Source: CALDCK01 sp050618055 (GTDB taxonomy: Bacteria > Myxococcota_A > UBA9160 > SMWR01). Taken from it: a DNA stretch of 62,661 nucleotides. Every line of letters begins with the position of its first letter. The first letter of the stretch is position 1. Shown here piece after piece: positions 17,248 to 25,490 of this stretch. Below the pieces are notes generated by a model. It saw nothing but the letters and a program-made list of their open reading frames with translations, was not told where the DNA came from and ran no database searches. Made by a program: the position numbers and the translations under genes. Location of the stretch: the NCBI GenBank assembly GCA_050618055.1, contig JBNLVK010000275.1, forward strand, positions 1 through 62,661. The letters run 5' to 3'.

Positions 17248-18758
17248 AGTTCGAGATCCCGACGTCCGAGGAGATCCGCGCCGTCGCCGAGGCGAGCGGC
17301 TTCCACTGGAACGACGAGGACCGGGCCGCCTACGAGATGCTGGTGACCGGGCTCGCCGGCGTCTACGCGGCGCTCGACGTGGCCCCCGAGCCGCCCGCCC
17401 CCGAGACCCCCGGCGACCGCAGCTGGCGCGTGCCCGACGCGTCGGAGAACCCGCACAACGCCTGGCACGTGCGCACGTCGCTGCGCATCCGCGACGAGGG
17501 TCCGCTGGCGGGGCTGCGGGTGGCGCTCAAGGACAACGTGATGCTGGCCGGCGTTCCCATGAGCAACGGCTCGGCCATCTTCGAGGGCTACGTGGCCGAG
17601 GTCGACGCCAGCGTCGTGACGCGGCTGCTGGAGGCCGGCGCCGAGATCGCCGGCAAGGTCCACTGCGAGGACCTGTGCGCCTCCGGCGGCAGCCACACCA
17701 GCGTCGGCGGCTTCGTCCACAACCCGCACCGCCGCGGGCGCTCGGCCGGGGGCTCCTCCTCCGGGTCGGCGGCCGCCGTCGCCGCCGGCGACGTCGAGCT
17801 GGCGGTGGGCGGCGACCAGGGCGGGTCGATCCGCATCCCGGCGGCCTACTGCGGCATCGTCGGCATGAAGCCCACCTGGGGGCTCGTGCCCTACACGGGC
17901 ATCGCGCCGATCGAGCCGATGATCGACCACACCGGTCCGATGACCGCCGACGTGGCGAGCAACGCCCGCATGCTGGGCGTGCTGGCCGGACCGGACGGCA
18001 TCGACGCCCGCCAGTCGGGCGCGCCGGGGGAGGACTACGAGGCCGCCCTCGCGCGCGGCGCCGACGGCCTGCGGGTGGGCGTGCTCGCCGAGGGCTTCGA
18101 GGGCGGCGACGCCGCGGCGCCGGTGGAGGACTGCGTGCGCCGGGCGGCCGAGGCGCTGGCCGGCCTGGGCTGCGCGGTCGAGGAGGTCTCGGTCCCGGAG
18201 CACCGCTCGGCGGCGCCCTACACCCTGCCGCTGCTGGTGGAGGGATCGTTCCACACGCTGGAAGGACGCGACGGGCTGGCGTCGGCGCCCGGCGTCTACC
18301 CGGAGGGCTTCATGGACCGGGTGCGCGCGTGGCACGCGTCGGCGGACCTGCTGGCGCCCGGTCCGGCGGTGTTCGGCCTGCTGGGCGCGCTGGTGAACCG
18401 CAAGTACGGACGCCGCTACTACGCCAGGGCGGCGCGCTGGGCGCGTCACCTCCAGTCGCTCTACGACGCGGCGCTCCAGCGGGTGGACTGCCTGCTGATG
18501 CCGACGGCGCCCCACGTGGCGCCGCCGCTGCCCGCCGAGGACGCCGGCGTGCTCGAGCGCTTCTCCGCATCGATCGCAACGGGGCAGAACACCGCCGTCT
18601 TCGACGCCACCCACCACCCGGCTCTGTCGGTGCCCTGCGGCACGGTCGACGGGCTGCCGGTGGGCATGATGCTGGTGGGCCGGCACCTGGACGAGGCCAC
18701 CCTCTACCGCATCGCCCACGCCTTCGAGCGGTCCGGCGACTGGCGAGAGCGGAGCTGA
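17244..18758 (+). CDS. Amidase (amidase-signature family)
   Basis: Amidase-signature hydrolase of 504 residues acting on a carboxamide whose identity is unknown. The catalytic triad can be placed: Lys in VALKDNVMLAG (near 95), cis-Ser in the Gly/Ser segment SAGGSSSGSAAAVAAG (near 170) and the nucleophilic Ser in GGDQGGSIRIPAAYCG (near 195). The downstream pattern GMKPTWGLVPYTG and DHTGPMT is typical. The N-terminal about 60 residues are an acidic helix extension (SEEIRAVAEASGFHWNDEDR), seen in amidases linked to nitrile or aliphatic amide metabolism. No nitrile hydratase gene is nearby. Confidence 0.92.
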   Translation: MKFEIPTSEEIRAVAEASGFHWNDEDRAAYEMLVTGLAGVYAALDVAPEPPAPETPGDRSWRVPDASENPHNAWHVRTSLRIRDEGPLAGLRVALKDNVMLAGVPMSNGSAIFEGYVAEVDASVVTRLLEAGAEIAGKVHCEDLCASGGSHTSVGGFVHNPHRRGRSAGGSSSGSAAAVAAGDVELAVGGDQGGSIRIPAAYCGIVGMKPTWGLVPYTGIAPIEPMIDHTGPMTADVASNARMLGVLAGPDGIDARQSGAPGEDYEAALARGADGLRVGVLAEGFEGGDAAAPVEDCVRRAAEALAGLGCAVEEVSVPEHRSAAPYTLPLLVEGSFHTLEGRDGLASAPGVYPEGFMDRVRAWHASADLLAPGPAVFGLLGALVNRKYGRRYYARAARWARHLQSLYDAALQRVDCLLMPTAPHVAPPLPAEDAGVLERFSASIATGQNTAVFDATHHPALSVPCGTVDGLPVGMMLVGRHLDEATLYRIAHAFERSGDWRERS

Positions 18759-18803
18759 GGCCGACCGGAAGCGGTAGTGTGCGGATCGAGGAGGAACCCA
18801 CCG

Positions 18804-19229
18804 ATGCTCGTGCGCATCCTGATCGGCGCAGCGGCGCTCGCCGTGCTCGTCCAGCTCGTGCCCTACGGGCGCGACCACGCGAACCCGCCGGTGGCGCAGG
18901 AGCCGGCCTGGGATGCGCCCGCCACCCGCGAGCTCTTCTTCCGCGCCTGCGGCGACTGCCACAGCAACGAGACGGTCTGGCCCTGGTACGCGAACGTGGC
19001 GCCCGTGTCCTGGCTGGTGCAGCGCGACGTCGACGAGGGGCGCGAGCACTTCAACGTCTCGGAGTGGGGCCGACCCAAGAACGAGGGCGACGAGGCCGCC
19101 GAGATGCTGCGCGAGGGCGAGATGCCGCCCTGGTTCTACCTGCCGGCGCACCCGGAGGCGCAGCTGGCGGACGCGGAGCGCGACGCGCTGCTGGCGGGCC
19201 TGGTGCGGACCTTCGGCGAAGAGGACTAG
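18804..19229 (+). CDS. Haem-binding domain protein (Haem_bd family)
   Basis: Membrane-tethered c-type haem protein of 141 residues. One N-terminal helix (LVRILIGAAALAVLVQLVPY) exports the domain. The haem motif is CGDCHSNETVWPWYANVAPVSWLV, in which CxxCH is followed by the conserved Trp/Tyr-rich stretch of the Haem_bd family, then SEWGRPKNEGDEAAEMLREGE with MPPW near the C-terminus. The start has GAGGAGG 8 nt upstream, and TAGTGT at 18775-18780 is a possible -10. It probably carries electrons or senses redox state; no partner is adjacent. Confidence 0.85.
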   Translation: MLVRILIGAAALAVLVQLVPYGRDHANPPVAQEPAWDAPATRELFFRACGDCHSNETVWPWYANVAPVSWLVQRDVDEGREHFNVSEWGRPKNEGDEAAEMLREGEMPPWFYLPAHPEAQLADAERDALLAGLVRTFGEED

Positions 19230-19239
19230 AGGCGCGCGC

Positions 19240-19599
19240 CTAGAGCCGGACCGCCGCCACGATCGCCATCACGCTGCCGACCGTGGCCAGCAGGTAGAGC
19301 AGCGGGGCGACCACGGCGTCGCGCTCGGCGCCGCCGGCGTCGATGAAGACGTGGCGCGTGTGGTGCGCGCCCTTCCAGAGCGGCAGCGCCACGATCGCCA
19401 CCAGCAGCACGCGGCCGATCAGCGAGGCCCCCAGCGCGTGGGCGCGCTCGAAGGCCAGCGCGCCGTCGGCTCCCAGGCCCAGCGGCGCGGCGATGCCGAC
19501 CGCCAGCGTCCAGCCCGTCATCAGCATGGTGCCGACCATGATGCCGGCGCCGAACAGCAGCCAGATCACCGGCTCGAGCTTGAGCAGCAGCGTCTTCAT
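19240..19599 (-). CDS. frdD: Fumarate reductase membrane anchor subunit D
   Basis: Hydrophobic subunit (119 residues, three helices) that with FrdC anchors the catalytic dimer and contributes to quinone binding. Opening KLEPVIWLLFGAGIMVGTML and a central loop with PLWKGAHHTRHVFIDAG resemble E. coli FrdD. Its ATG overlaps the frdC stop (ATGA), and it is the last gene of the frdABCD operon. Confidence 0.88.
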   Translation of the reverse strand: MKTLLLKLEPVIWLLFGAGIMVGTMLMTGWTLAVGIAAPLGLGADGALAFERAHALGASLIGRVLLVAIVALPLWKGAHHTRHVFIDAGGAERDAVVAPLLYLLATVGSVMAIVAAVRL

Positions 19600-20039
19600 C
19601 AGAAGATCCCTCCGAGCAGCACGAAGGCGAGCCCGCCGGCGACCGCCAGCCAGGCGACGTAGAGGCCGGCGTGGAGCAGCGGCGCCGGCGGCGGCTTGGC
19701 CGGACCGATCTTCGCCGGCTGCGCCTTCGGGAACAGCCGGAAGAAGCGCACCGCCACGAACACGCAGCTGGCGAAGCAGAGCACGTGGAAGGCCAGGTAG
19801 AGCGGGTTCGCCAGCTGGGACAGCATGGCCTCCCAGGCCTCCGGACCGTTGCCCAGCGCCCAGACCACGCGCAGCGCCACGAAGCCCATCAGCAGGTAGA
19901 CGATGCCGGTGTAGTCGAAGAGGGTGTAGGCCCGGTAGCGGCCCGACATGGGGAACTCGGCCGGCATCATCGGCCGTGCCGTGCGTGTCCGCTCGGGTCC
20001 GTGGGGCTTCATCGTCTCCGGGTGTGCGGGGCGTGCCAT
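19599..20039 (-). CDS. frdC: Fumarate reductase membrane anchor subunit C
   Basis: Hydrophobic anchor of 146 residues with three transmembrane helices (YTGIVYLLMGFVALRVVWAL; NPLYLAFHVLCFASCVFVAV; LLHAGLYVAWLAVAGGLAFV). The second helix begins ANPLYLAFHVLCF, close to the FrdC consensus. The ATG at 20039 overlaps the frdB stop (ATGA). A hydrophilic N-terminal extension of about 35 residues precedes helix 1. Confidence 0.88.
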   Translation of the reverse strand: MARPAHPETMKPHGPERTRTARPMMPAEFPMSGRYRAYTLFDYTGIVYLLMGFVALRVVWALGNGPEAWEAMLSQLANPLYLAFHVLCFASCVFVAVRFFRLFPKAQPAKIGPAKPPPAPLLHAGLYVAWLAVAGGLAFVLLGGIF

Positions 20040-20785
20040 CAGTCGTTCCCTCCCCGGGGCACGACGAAGCTCGTGGCCCAGTCGATCACCGCGTTCAGCT
20101 TGGCCTGGTTGACGGCGGCGGCCGGGTCGACGTGCTTCGGGCAGACCTCGCTGCACTCGTTGGCGTAGGAGCAGCTGAAGACGGTGCCCTTGCCGCGGAA
20201 GATCTCGTTGCGCTCCCGCTGGCCCTCGTCCCGCGAGTCCATGTTGTAGCGGTGGCCCAGGGTGATCGCGGCGGGTCCGATGAACTCGGGCTCGTTTCCC
20301 ATCACCGGGCAGGCCGAGTAGCAGAGCATGCAGTTGATGCACATGCTGAACTGCTTGAAGTGCTCTAGCTCCTCGGGCGACTGGCGGTTCGTGCCCTCCT
20401 CGACCGCCTTCTCCTTGGCCTGGATGATCCAGGGCTTCACGCTCTTCAGCTTCTCCATGAAGCCTTCCATCTCGACCACCAGGTCGCGCACCACCGGGAA
20501 GTTGGCGAGCGGGGTGACCTCGACGGTGTCGCCGTAGTCCGAGAGCGCCGACTTGCATGTGAGGGTCGGCTTGCCGTCGACCATCATGCCGCAGCTTCCG
20601 CACACGGCCATGCGGCACGACCAGCGGTGCGAGAGGCTGCCGTCGACCTCGTCCTTGATGAAGTTGAGGGCGTCGAGAACCTTCCAGTCGGGCTGGACCG
20701 GGATCTCGTAGCTCTCGGTGCGCGGCGCCTCGTCCTTGTCCGGGTCGAAGCGCGTGATGACGAATGTCTTCTTCTCTTCGCTCAT
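20039..20785 (-). CDS. frdB: Fumarate reductase / succinate dehydrogenase iron-sulfur subunit
   Basis: Electron-transfer subunit of 248 residues. The [2Fe-2S] site is CRMAVCGSCGMMVDGKPTLTC. The [4Fe-4S] site begins CINCMLCYSACP, and the [3Fe-4S] site ends in CSEVCPKHVDPAAA as in E. coli FrdB. Start ATG follows AAGGA on the minus strand. Together with FrdA it passes electrons between the FAD and the membrane quinone pool. Confidence 0.95.
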   Translation of the reverse strand: MSEEKKTFVITRFDPDKDEAPRTESYEIPVQPDWKVLDALNFIKDEVDGSLSHRWSCRMAVCGSCGMMVDGKPTLTCKSALSDYGDTVEVTPLANFPVVRDLVVEMEGFMEKLKSVKPWIIQAKEKAVEEGTNRQSPEELEHFKQFSMCINCMLCYSACPVMGNEPEFIGPAAITLGHRYNMDSRDEGQRERNEIFRGKGTVFSCSYANECSEVCPKHVDPAAAVNQAKLNAVIDWATSFVVPRGGND

Positions 20786-20792
20786 CGGGTCC

Positions 20793-22517
20793 TTAGTACT
20801 TCCGCTCTTCCGGGACCCACTTGCCCAGCGTCACGTCCTTCCTGGACAGGCGCGGGCCGGCGGGATCGAAGTGGCAGAGGGTGTGGTAGAGGAAGTTCTG
20901 GTCGTCGCGTGTGGTGAAGTCCTTGCGGGTGTGCGCACCACGGCTCTCGTTGCGGTGCGCGGCCGAATGGGCCAGGGCCTCGGCGACGTCGAGCATGTTG
21001 CCGAGCTCGAGCGCGGCGATCAGCTCGGTGTTGAACACCTTCGACGAGTCCTCGAGCGCGACGTCGGCGAAGCGCCCCTTCAGCTGGCCGGTGGTGCGCG
21101 CCGTCTCGTCCATGCTCGCCTGCTCGCGGTAGACGCCGCAGCCGCTCTCCATGGTGGCGTTCAGCTCGCGGCGGATCTGCGCCAGCTTCTCGCCGCCCTT
21201 CTGTTTGCCGCGCAGGTGCTCGATGCGCGCCGCCTCCTCTTCGGCCACGCGCTTGCAGGCGTCCTCGTTGCCGTCGTCGCCGCCCTTGGCGAACTCGACC
21301 GCCTTCTGGCCGGAGCGGGCTCCGAACACCAGGCACTCGGTCAGCGAGTTCGAGCCGAGCCGGTTGGCGCCGTTCAGCGAGACGCAGGCCACCTCGCCGG
21401 CGGCGTAGAGGCCGGGGATGTTGGTCGCGCCGTCGATGTCGGTGTCGACGCCGCCCATCATGTAGTGCACCACCGGGCGGATCGGGATGGGCTCGTGCAC
21501 CGGGTCGACGCCCACGTAGGTCTTGGCCAGCTCGCGGACCATGGGCAGGCGCTGGCTGATCTTCTCCTCGCCCAGGTGGGTGAGGTCCAGGTGCACGTAC
21601 TCGCCGTAGGGACCCTTGAGCCCGCGGCCCGCCTCGATCTCCTGCACGATCGCGCGGGAGATCATGTCGCGGGGGCCGAGCTCGGCCTTGGTGCCGACGC
21701 CGTAGTCGCGCGTCACCAGGAAGCGCTCGCCCTCGCTGTTGACGACGTAGCCGCCCTCGCCGCGCGTCGCCTCGGTGATCAGGATGCCGGTGCCCGGCAG
21801 CCCGGTCGGGTGGTACTGCACGAACTCCATGTCCTTCAGCGCCACGCCTTCGCGGTACGCCAGTGCCATGCCGTCGCCGGTCTTGATGTTGCCGTTCGTG
21901 GTGAACGGGAAGATCTTGCCGGCGCCGCCGGTGGCCAGGATCACGGCGCGGCCGAGGATCAGCCGCACCACGCCCTCGCGCACGTCGAGCGACACCACAC
22001 CGCGGATCGCGCCGCCGTCGACGACGAGCTTCGTCACGAACTGCTCGTCGTAGCGGATGATGCGGTCGAAGCGCATCGAGTGCTGGAACAGGGCGTGCAG
22101 CATGTGGAAGCCGACCTTGTCGGCGGCGTACCAGGTGCGCTTGGTGCTCATGCCGCCGAAGGCGCGGGTGGCGACGGTGCCGTCCTCGTTGCGGCTCCAG
22201 GGGCAGCCCCAGTGCTCCAGGCGCGTCAGCTCCTTCGGAGCCTCTTCGACGAAGTACTGGATGACGTCCTGGTCGCCCAGGAAGTCCGAGCCCTTCACGG
22301 TGTCGAAGCCGTGCATCTCGAAGTTGTCGTCGTCGCGGGCCACTGCCGCGGCGCCACCCTCGGCGGAGACGGTGTGGCTCCGCATGGGATAGACCTTGGA
22401 GACCATCGCGACGGAGACGTCCGGGTCGGCCTCCACCGCCGCGATCGCGGCGCGGATGCCGGCGCCGCCGCCTCCGACGATCACGATGTCGTGTCGGATC
22501 ACTTCGATCAACGCCAT
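20793..22517 (-). CDS. frdA: Fumarate reductase flavoprotein subunit
   Basis: Catalytic FAD subunit (574 residues) interconverting fumarate and succinate. Dinucleotide site IVGGGGAGIRAAIAA near the N-terminus, the covalent FAD His in MRSHTVSAEGG, active-site region MEFVQYHPTGLPGTG and HYMMGGVDTD, and the C-terminal FAD segment NRLGSNSL. Sequence pattern and the A-B-C-D gene order are FrdABCD type rather than SdhCDAB type. The presence of an aerobic oxidase locus 10 kb away suggests it may run in the succinate-oxidising direction; that is inference. First gene of the operon, with CGAGGT before the ATG. Confidence 0.95.
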   Translation of the reverse strand: MALIEVIRHDIVIVGGGGAGIRAAIAAVEADPDVSVAMVSKVYPMRSHTVSAEGGAAAVARDDDNFEMHGFDTVKGSDFLGDQDVIQYFVEEAPKELTRLEHWGCPWSRNEDGTVATRAFGGMSTKRTWYAADKVGFHMLHALFQHSMRFDRIIRYDEQFVTKLVVDGGAIRGVVSLDVREGVVRLILGRAVILATGGAGKIFPFTTNGNIKTGDGMALAYREGVALKDMEFVQYHPTGLPGTGILITEATRGEGGYVVNSEGERFLVTRDYGVGTKAELGPRDMISRAIVQEIEAGRGLKGPYGEYVHLDLTHLGEEKISQRLPMVRELAKTYVGVDPVHEPIPIRPVVHYMMGGVDTDIDGATNIPGLYAAGEVACVSLNGANRLGSNSLTECLVFGARSGQKAVEFAKGGDDGNEDACKRVAEEEAARIEHLRGKQKGGEKLAQIRRELNATMESGCGVYREQASMDETARTTGQLKGRFADVALEDSSKVFNTELIAALELGNMLDVAEALAHSAAHRNESRGAHTRKDFTTRDDQNFLYHTLCHFDPAGPRLSRKDVTLGKWVPEERKY

Positions 22518-22605
22518 ACCTCGTGGAGCGCGTGTGCTGCGCTGGGGAGTCGAGGCGACGGTGGGCGGCGTAGGACGGCCGGGTCGCCCCTCGGACGCAT
22601 ACGGT

Positions 22606-23658
22606 TTAACCCGTGGAAGGGTCCGACGCCAGCGCTGCGGGGGTGTCCAGGAGCGGTTCCTGCTGCGAAAGGCAGTGGACGGCGCCGAGGCCCAGAACGA
22701 GGGTCTGGCAGGGGATCCCGGTCACTTCACGATCGGGCCAGATCTCGCGCAGTGCCGCCAGCGCGCGCGCGTCGCTGGGCGCGTCGAAGGTGGGCACCAG
22801 CGCCACGCCGTTGGCCAGGTAGAAGTTGGCGTAGCTGGCCGGACAGCACAGACCGGCGCGGCGGTGCTGCGGCGGCACGGGCAGCTCCACCACGTCGAGC
22901 GGGCGGCCGTCCGCGCTGCGCGCGGCCCGCAGCCGCGCCAGGTTCGCGGCCAGCACCGCGTGGTCGGCGTGGTCCGGCTCGGCGCGCACGGCCACCACCG
23001 TCGTGCGCGTGGCGAAACGGGCCACGTCGTCGACGTGGCCGTCGGTGTCGTCGCCGGAGATGCCGGCCTCCAGCCACACCACCCGCTCGGCCCCCAGCCA
23101 GCGGGCCAGGCGCTCCTCCATGCCCTCCCGGGTGCGGCCCGGCTCCCGGTTCGGGTTCAGCAGGCACGACTCGGTGGTGAGCAGGCAGCCGGCGCCGTTG
23201 CCGTCCACCGATCCGCCCTCGAGCACGAAGCCGGGCGACACCGAGGGGCGGCCCAGCGCGCCCAGCGCCCGGGCGCCGGCCGCCGCGTCCAGATCCCAGG
23301 GCGGGTACTTGCCGCCCCAGGCGTCGAAGTCGAACAGGCGGGGTGCGTCATGCGCGACGAAGATCGGGCCCCAGTCGCGGACCCATGCGTCATTGGTGGG
23401 GACGTGGAGGAACTGGAGTCCGGCGTCCGGGTCGACGCCGCGCTCGCGCAGCGTCCGGCGCGCCGACCCCTCCATGGCGTCGTCGCGCACCAGCAGCCGC
23501 ACGAGCTCGCGACCCTGGAGCGCGCGCACGATCTCGACGTACTCCCGGTGCGCCTGCGCCAGGTGTCCCGGCCAGGTCTCGGCGTTGTGGGGCCAGGCGA
23601 GCCAGGTGGCGGCGTGGGGCTCCCACTCGGCGGGCCAGCGAACGCCCGGGCGCGTCAC
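22606..23658 (-). CDS. aguA: Agmatine deiminase
   Basis: Guanidino-modifying enzyme of 350 residues that converts agmatine to N-carbamoylputrescine. Family landmarks: WPAEWEPHAATWLAWPHN at the N-terminus, NDAWVRDWGPIFV, VLEGGSVDGNGAGCLLTTE, the DDTDGHVDD segment with the active-site His, and the nucleophilic Cys in GLGAVHCLSQQEP near residue 331. The GTG at 23658 overlaps the stop of the amidase upstream (GTGA), which shows coupling with the next step of the pathway. Confidence 0.93.
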   Translation of the reverse strand: MTRPGVRWPAEWEPHAATWLAWPHNAETWPGHLAQAHREYVEIVRALQGRELVRLLVRDDAMEGSARRTLRERGVDPDAGLQFLHVPTNDAWVRDWGPIFVAHDAPRLFDFDAWGGKYPPWDLDAAAGARALGALGRPSVSPGFVLEGGSVDGNGAGCLLTTESCLLNPNREPGRTREGMEERLARWLGAERVVWLEAGISGDDTDGHVDDVARFATRTTVVAVRAEPDHADHAVLAANLARLRAARSADGRPLDVVELPVPPQHRRAGLCCPASYANFYLANGVALVPTFDAPSDARALAALREIWPDREVTGIPCQTLVLGLGAVHCLSQQEPLLDTPAALASDPSTG

Positions 23659-24533
23659 TCCCGGCCGTAGCGCCGGACGAGGTCGCCGTAGGCGTCGATG
23701 CGGCGATCGCGCAGGAAGGGCCAGTCGCGCCGCACCCGCTCGATGGCGGAGAGGTCGCAGTCGACGAGGAGGGTCTCGGGCTCGCTGGCCGAGGCGCGGG
23801 CCAGCACCCGCCCGAACGGGTCGGCCACGAACGACTGGCCCCAGAAGCGGATGTCGCCCTCGCGCCCCACCCGGTTCACCGCCGCCACGAACACGCCGTT
23901 GGCGATGGCGTGGGCGCGCTGCACCGTCTCCCAGGCGTCGTGCTGGGCCCGGTCGGTCTCCTCGCCCTCGTCGAACTGCCAGCCGATGGCGGTCGGGTAC
24001 AGCAGGATCTGGGCCCCGGAGAGCGCCGAGAGCCGGGCGGCCTCGGGGAACCACTGGTCCCAGCACACCAGCGACCCCACCCGGGCGTGGCGCGTCTCGT
24101 GGCAGGCGAAGCCCAGGTCGCCCGGCGTGAAGTAGAACTTCTCGTAGTAGAGCGGGTCGTCCGGGATGTGCATCTTGCGGTAGCGGCCGGCCAGGCGGCC
24201 GTCGGCGTCCAGGGTGACCGCGGTGTTGTGGTAGAGGCCCTCGGCCCGGCGCTCGAACAGGCTGGCGCCGACCACCACGCCGCACTCGGCCGCCCGCTTG
24301 GCCAGCGCCTCGGTCGACGGACCCGGGATCGGCTCGGCCCGATCGAAGTGGGCCGGATCCTCGCTCTGGCAGAAGTAGGGACCCCGGAAGAGCTCGGGCA
24401 GGCAGACCAGCCGGGCGCCCTCCCGGGCCGCGTGCTCGATCTCCGCCAGGGCGGTCGCCAGGTTGGCGTCCGCGTCGTCGGAGGGGCGCATCTGGACCAG
24501 CGCCACCCGCAGCGGCGAGGAGGAGTCGGCCAT
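23655..24533 (-). CDS. aguB: N-carbamoylputrescine amidase
   Basis: Nitrilase-superfamily hydrolase of 292 residues that releases putrescine from N-carbamoylputrescine. The Glu-Lys-Cys triad is visible in CLPELFRGPYFCQ, YRKMHIPDDPLYYEKFYF and SLVCWDQWFPEAARL, all close to the AguB consensus; TAIGWQFDEGEETD further supports it. The ATG at 24533 starts just before LRVALVQM, the first family strand; a longer frame upstream lacks family similarity. Followed directly by aguA, so the pair performs agmatine to putrescine. Confidence 0.93.
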   Translation of the reverse strand: MADSSSPLRVALVQMRPSDDADANLATALAEIEHAAREGARLVCLPELFRGPYFCQSEDPAHFDRAEPIPGPSTEALAKRAAECGVVVGASLFERRAEGLYHNTAVTLDADGRLAGRYRKMHIPDDPLYYEKFYFTPGDLGFACHETRHARVGSLVCWDQWFPEAARLSALSGAQILLYPTAIGWQFDEGEETDRAQHDAWETVQRAHAIANGVFVAAVNRVGREGDIRFWGQSFVADPFGRVLARASASEPETLLVDCDLSAIERVRRDWPFLRDRRIDAYGDLVRRYGRE

Positions 24534-24658
24534 CGCGGATCGGTACGCCAGCGGAGCCGGGCCCGCAAGCCCCGGTCCGGGCGGCACTTTCCGGCGTGAC
24601 CGGAGCTGTCACGGGGACCCTCCAGGCTGGTCGGGACGTCGCGAGGGAGGGAGGCTCC

Positions 24659-25237
24659 ATGGATCGATCGGGCATCGGGTCGGGTATCGGGTCGGGTATC
24701 GGGTCGGGCTTCTGGTTCGGGGTGGGGGAGGCCGTGCTGGTGCCGCTGGCGTTCGTCGCCCTGGGCCTCGCCTGGTGGGGCGGCCTCGAGCGGGCGCAGG
24801 CCAGCCCCGCTGCGTACGTTGGGGTCGTGGAAGACGACGAGGAGATCTGGCTGGTCGACGGCTTCAACGCCATCCAGGTGGCGCTGCTGGCCGGCGGCGA
24901 CCGCCACGAGTGGTGGACGGCGCCCCGGCGCAACGCGCTGCTGGACCGGGCCGCCCGCTTCGACGATCCGCGCGCCCGCGTCTGGGTGGCCTTCGACGGC
25001 GACCGGGAGGTGCCCGAGGGGGAGGGAGCGGTGCGCCAGGTGTTCGTGCCGTCGGCCGACGACTGGCTGGTGCGCCGGGTCCGCGAGGCGCCGGACGCCT
25101 CGCGCGTGCGGGTGGTCACCGCCGACCGGCGGCTGGCCGCCCGGGTGCGCCACCACGGCGCCGTGGTGGTGGCGCCGGCGGCCTTCCTGGGACGCTGCGA
25201 CGCCACCGAGAGTAGTGGGGAAAAGACCCCGATCTGA
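24659..25237 (+). CDS. NYN (YacP-like) domain protein with N-terminal membrane segment
   Basis: Predicted ribonuclease-type protein of 192 residues. The NYN/YacP domain (about 58-180) begins EIWLVDGFNAIQVAL, with acidic residues at VWVAFDGDREV, PSADDWLV and VVTADRRLA forming the expected metal site. The ATG at 24659 has a strong GGGAGGGAGG upstream. This adds a Gly-Ser-Ile repeat (GIGSGIGSGIGSG, encoded by a 12-bp tandem repeat) and one hydrophobic helix (VLVPLAFVALGLAWWGGL). A GTG near 24828 would instead give a soluble YacP-length protein. If the ATG is used, the nuclease is membrane-bound, which is unusual for the family. Confidence 0.75.
   Translation: MDRSGIGSGIGSGIGSGFWFGVGEAVLVPLAFVALGLAWWGGLERAQASPAAYVGVVEDDEEIWLVDGFNAIQVALLAGGDRHEWWTAPRRNALLDRAARFDDPRARVWVAFDGDREVPEGEGAVRQVFVPSADDWLVRRVREAPDASRVRVVTADRRLAARVRHHGAVVVAPAAFLGRCDATESSGEKTPI
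24674..24709 (+). repeat. Tandem repeat 3 x 12 bp (ATCGGGTCGGGT), quadruplex-capable
   Basis: Three head-to-tail copies at 24674-24685, 24686-24697 and 24698-24709 (last base C). Six GGG runs separated by TC or TATC satisfy the loop rules for a G-quadruplex on the coding strand. It encodes alternating Gly-Ser/Ile. Confidence 0.8.
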
Positions 25238-25311
25238 TCGGGGGGCCGGCACCGCGCCGGTCGCGGAATCGTCCGATTCTCCGAGGCTTTTCTCGCGATG
25301 CGCGTCTGTGC

Positions 25312-25340
25312 TTGACCCGCAGGGGCGATGCAATTACGGT
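25312..25340 (+). promoter_or_regulatory. Candidate sigma-70-type promoter for the RND permease
   Basis: TTGACC (25312-25317), 17-bp spacer, TACGGT (25335-25340). It would give a 5' leader of about 145 nt to the ATG at 25491. A short inverted repeat GAATCG-TC-CGATTC sits upstream at 25266-25279. The rest of the gap from 25238 to 25490 holds no gene that I can see. Confidence 0.4.
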
Positions 25341-25490
25341 GCGGCCGGACTCTGATGGTGGGTGCCGGCCTGCCGCTCTACTCCCCCAGCCGGCCCTCTT
25401 GCGCGCCGCTCTTCCCGACCCCTTCGCCGAGGGGGCGGTCGGTGCGCCACCGTCGAAAGCGGGGGGTGCACCGAGGAAGAGACAGCGCCC

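Noticed and set aside
22517..22606. Promoter for frdA around TTAAACCGTATGCG
   Set aside because: AT-rich for the region, but I could not align a -35 and -10 at an acceptable spacing. frdA may be read from aguBA or from a promoter I cannot see.
24540..24545. TACCGA 6 nt upstream of aguB on the minus strand
   Set aside because: The position fits the leaderless pattern but the hexamer lacks the final T, so it was not counted among the supporting cases.
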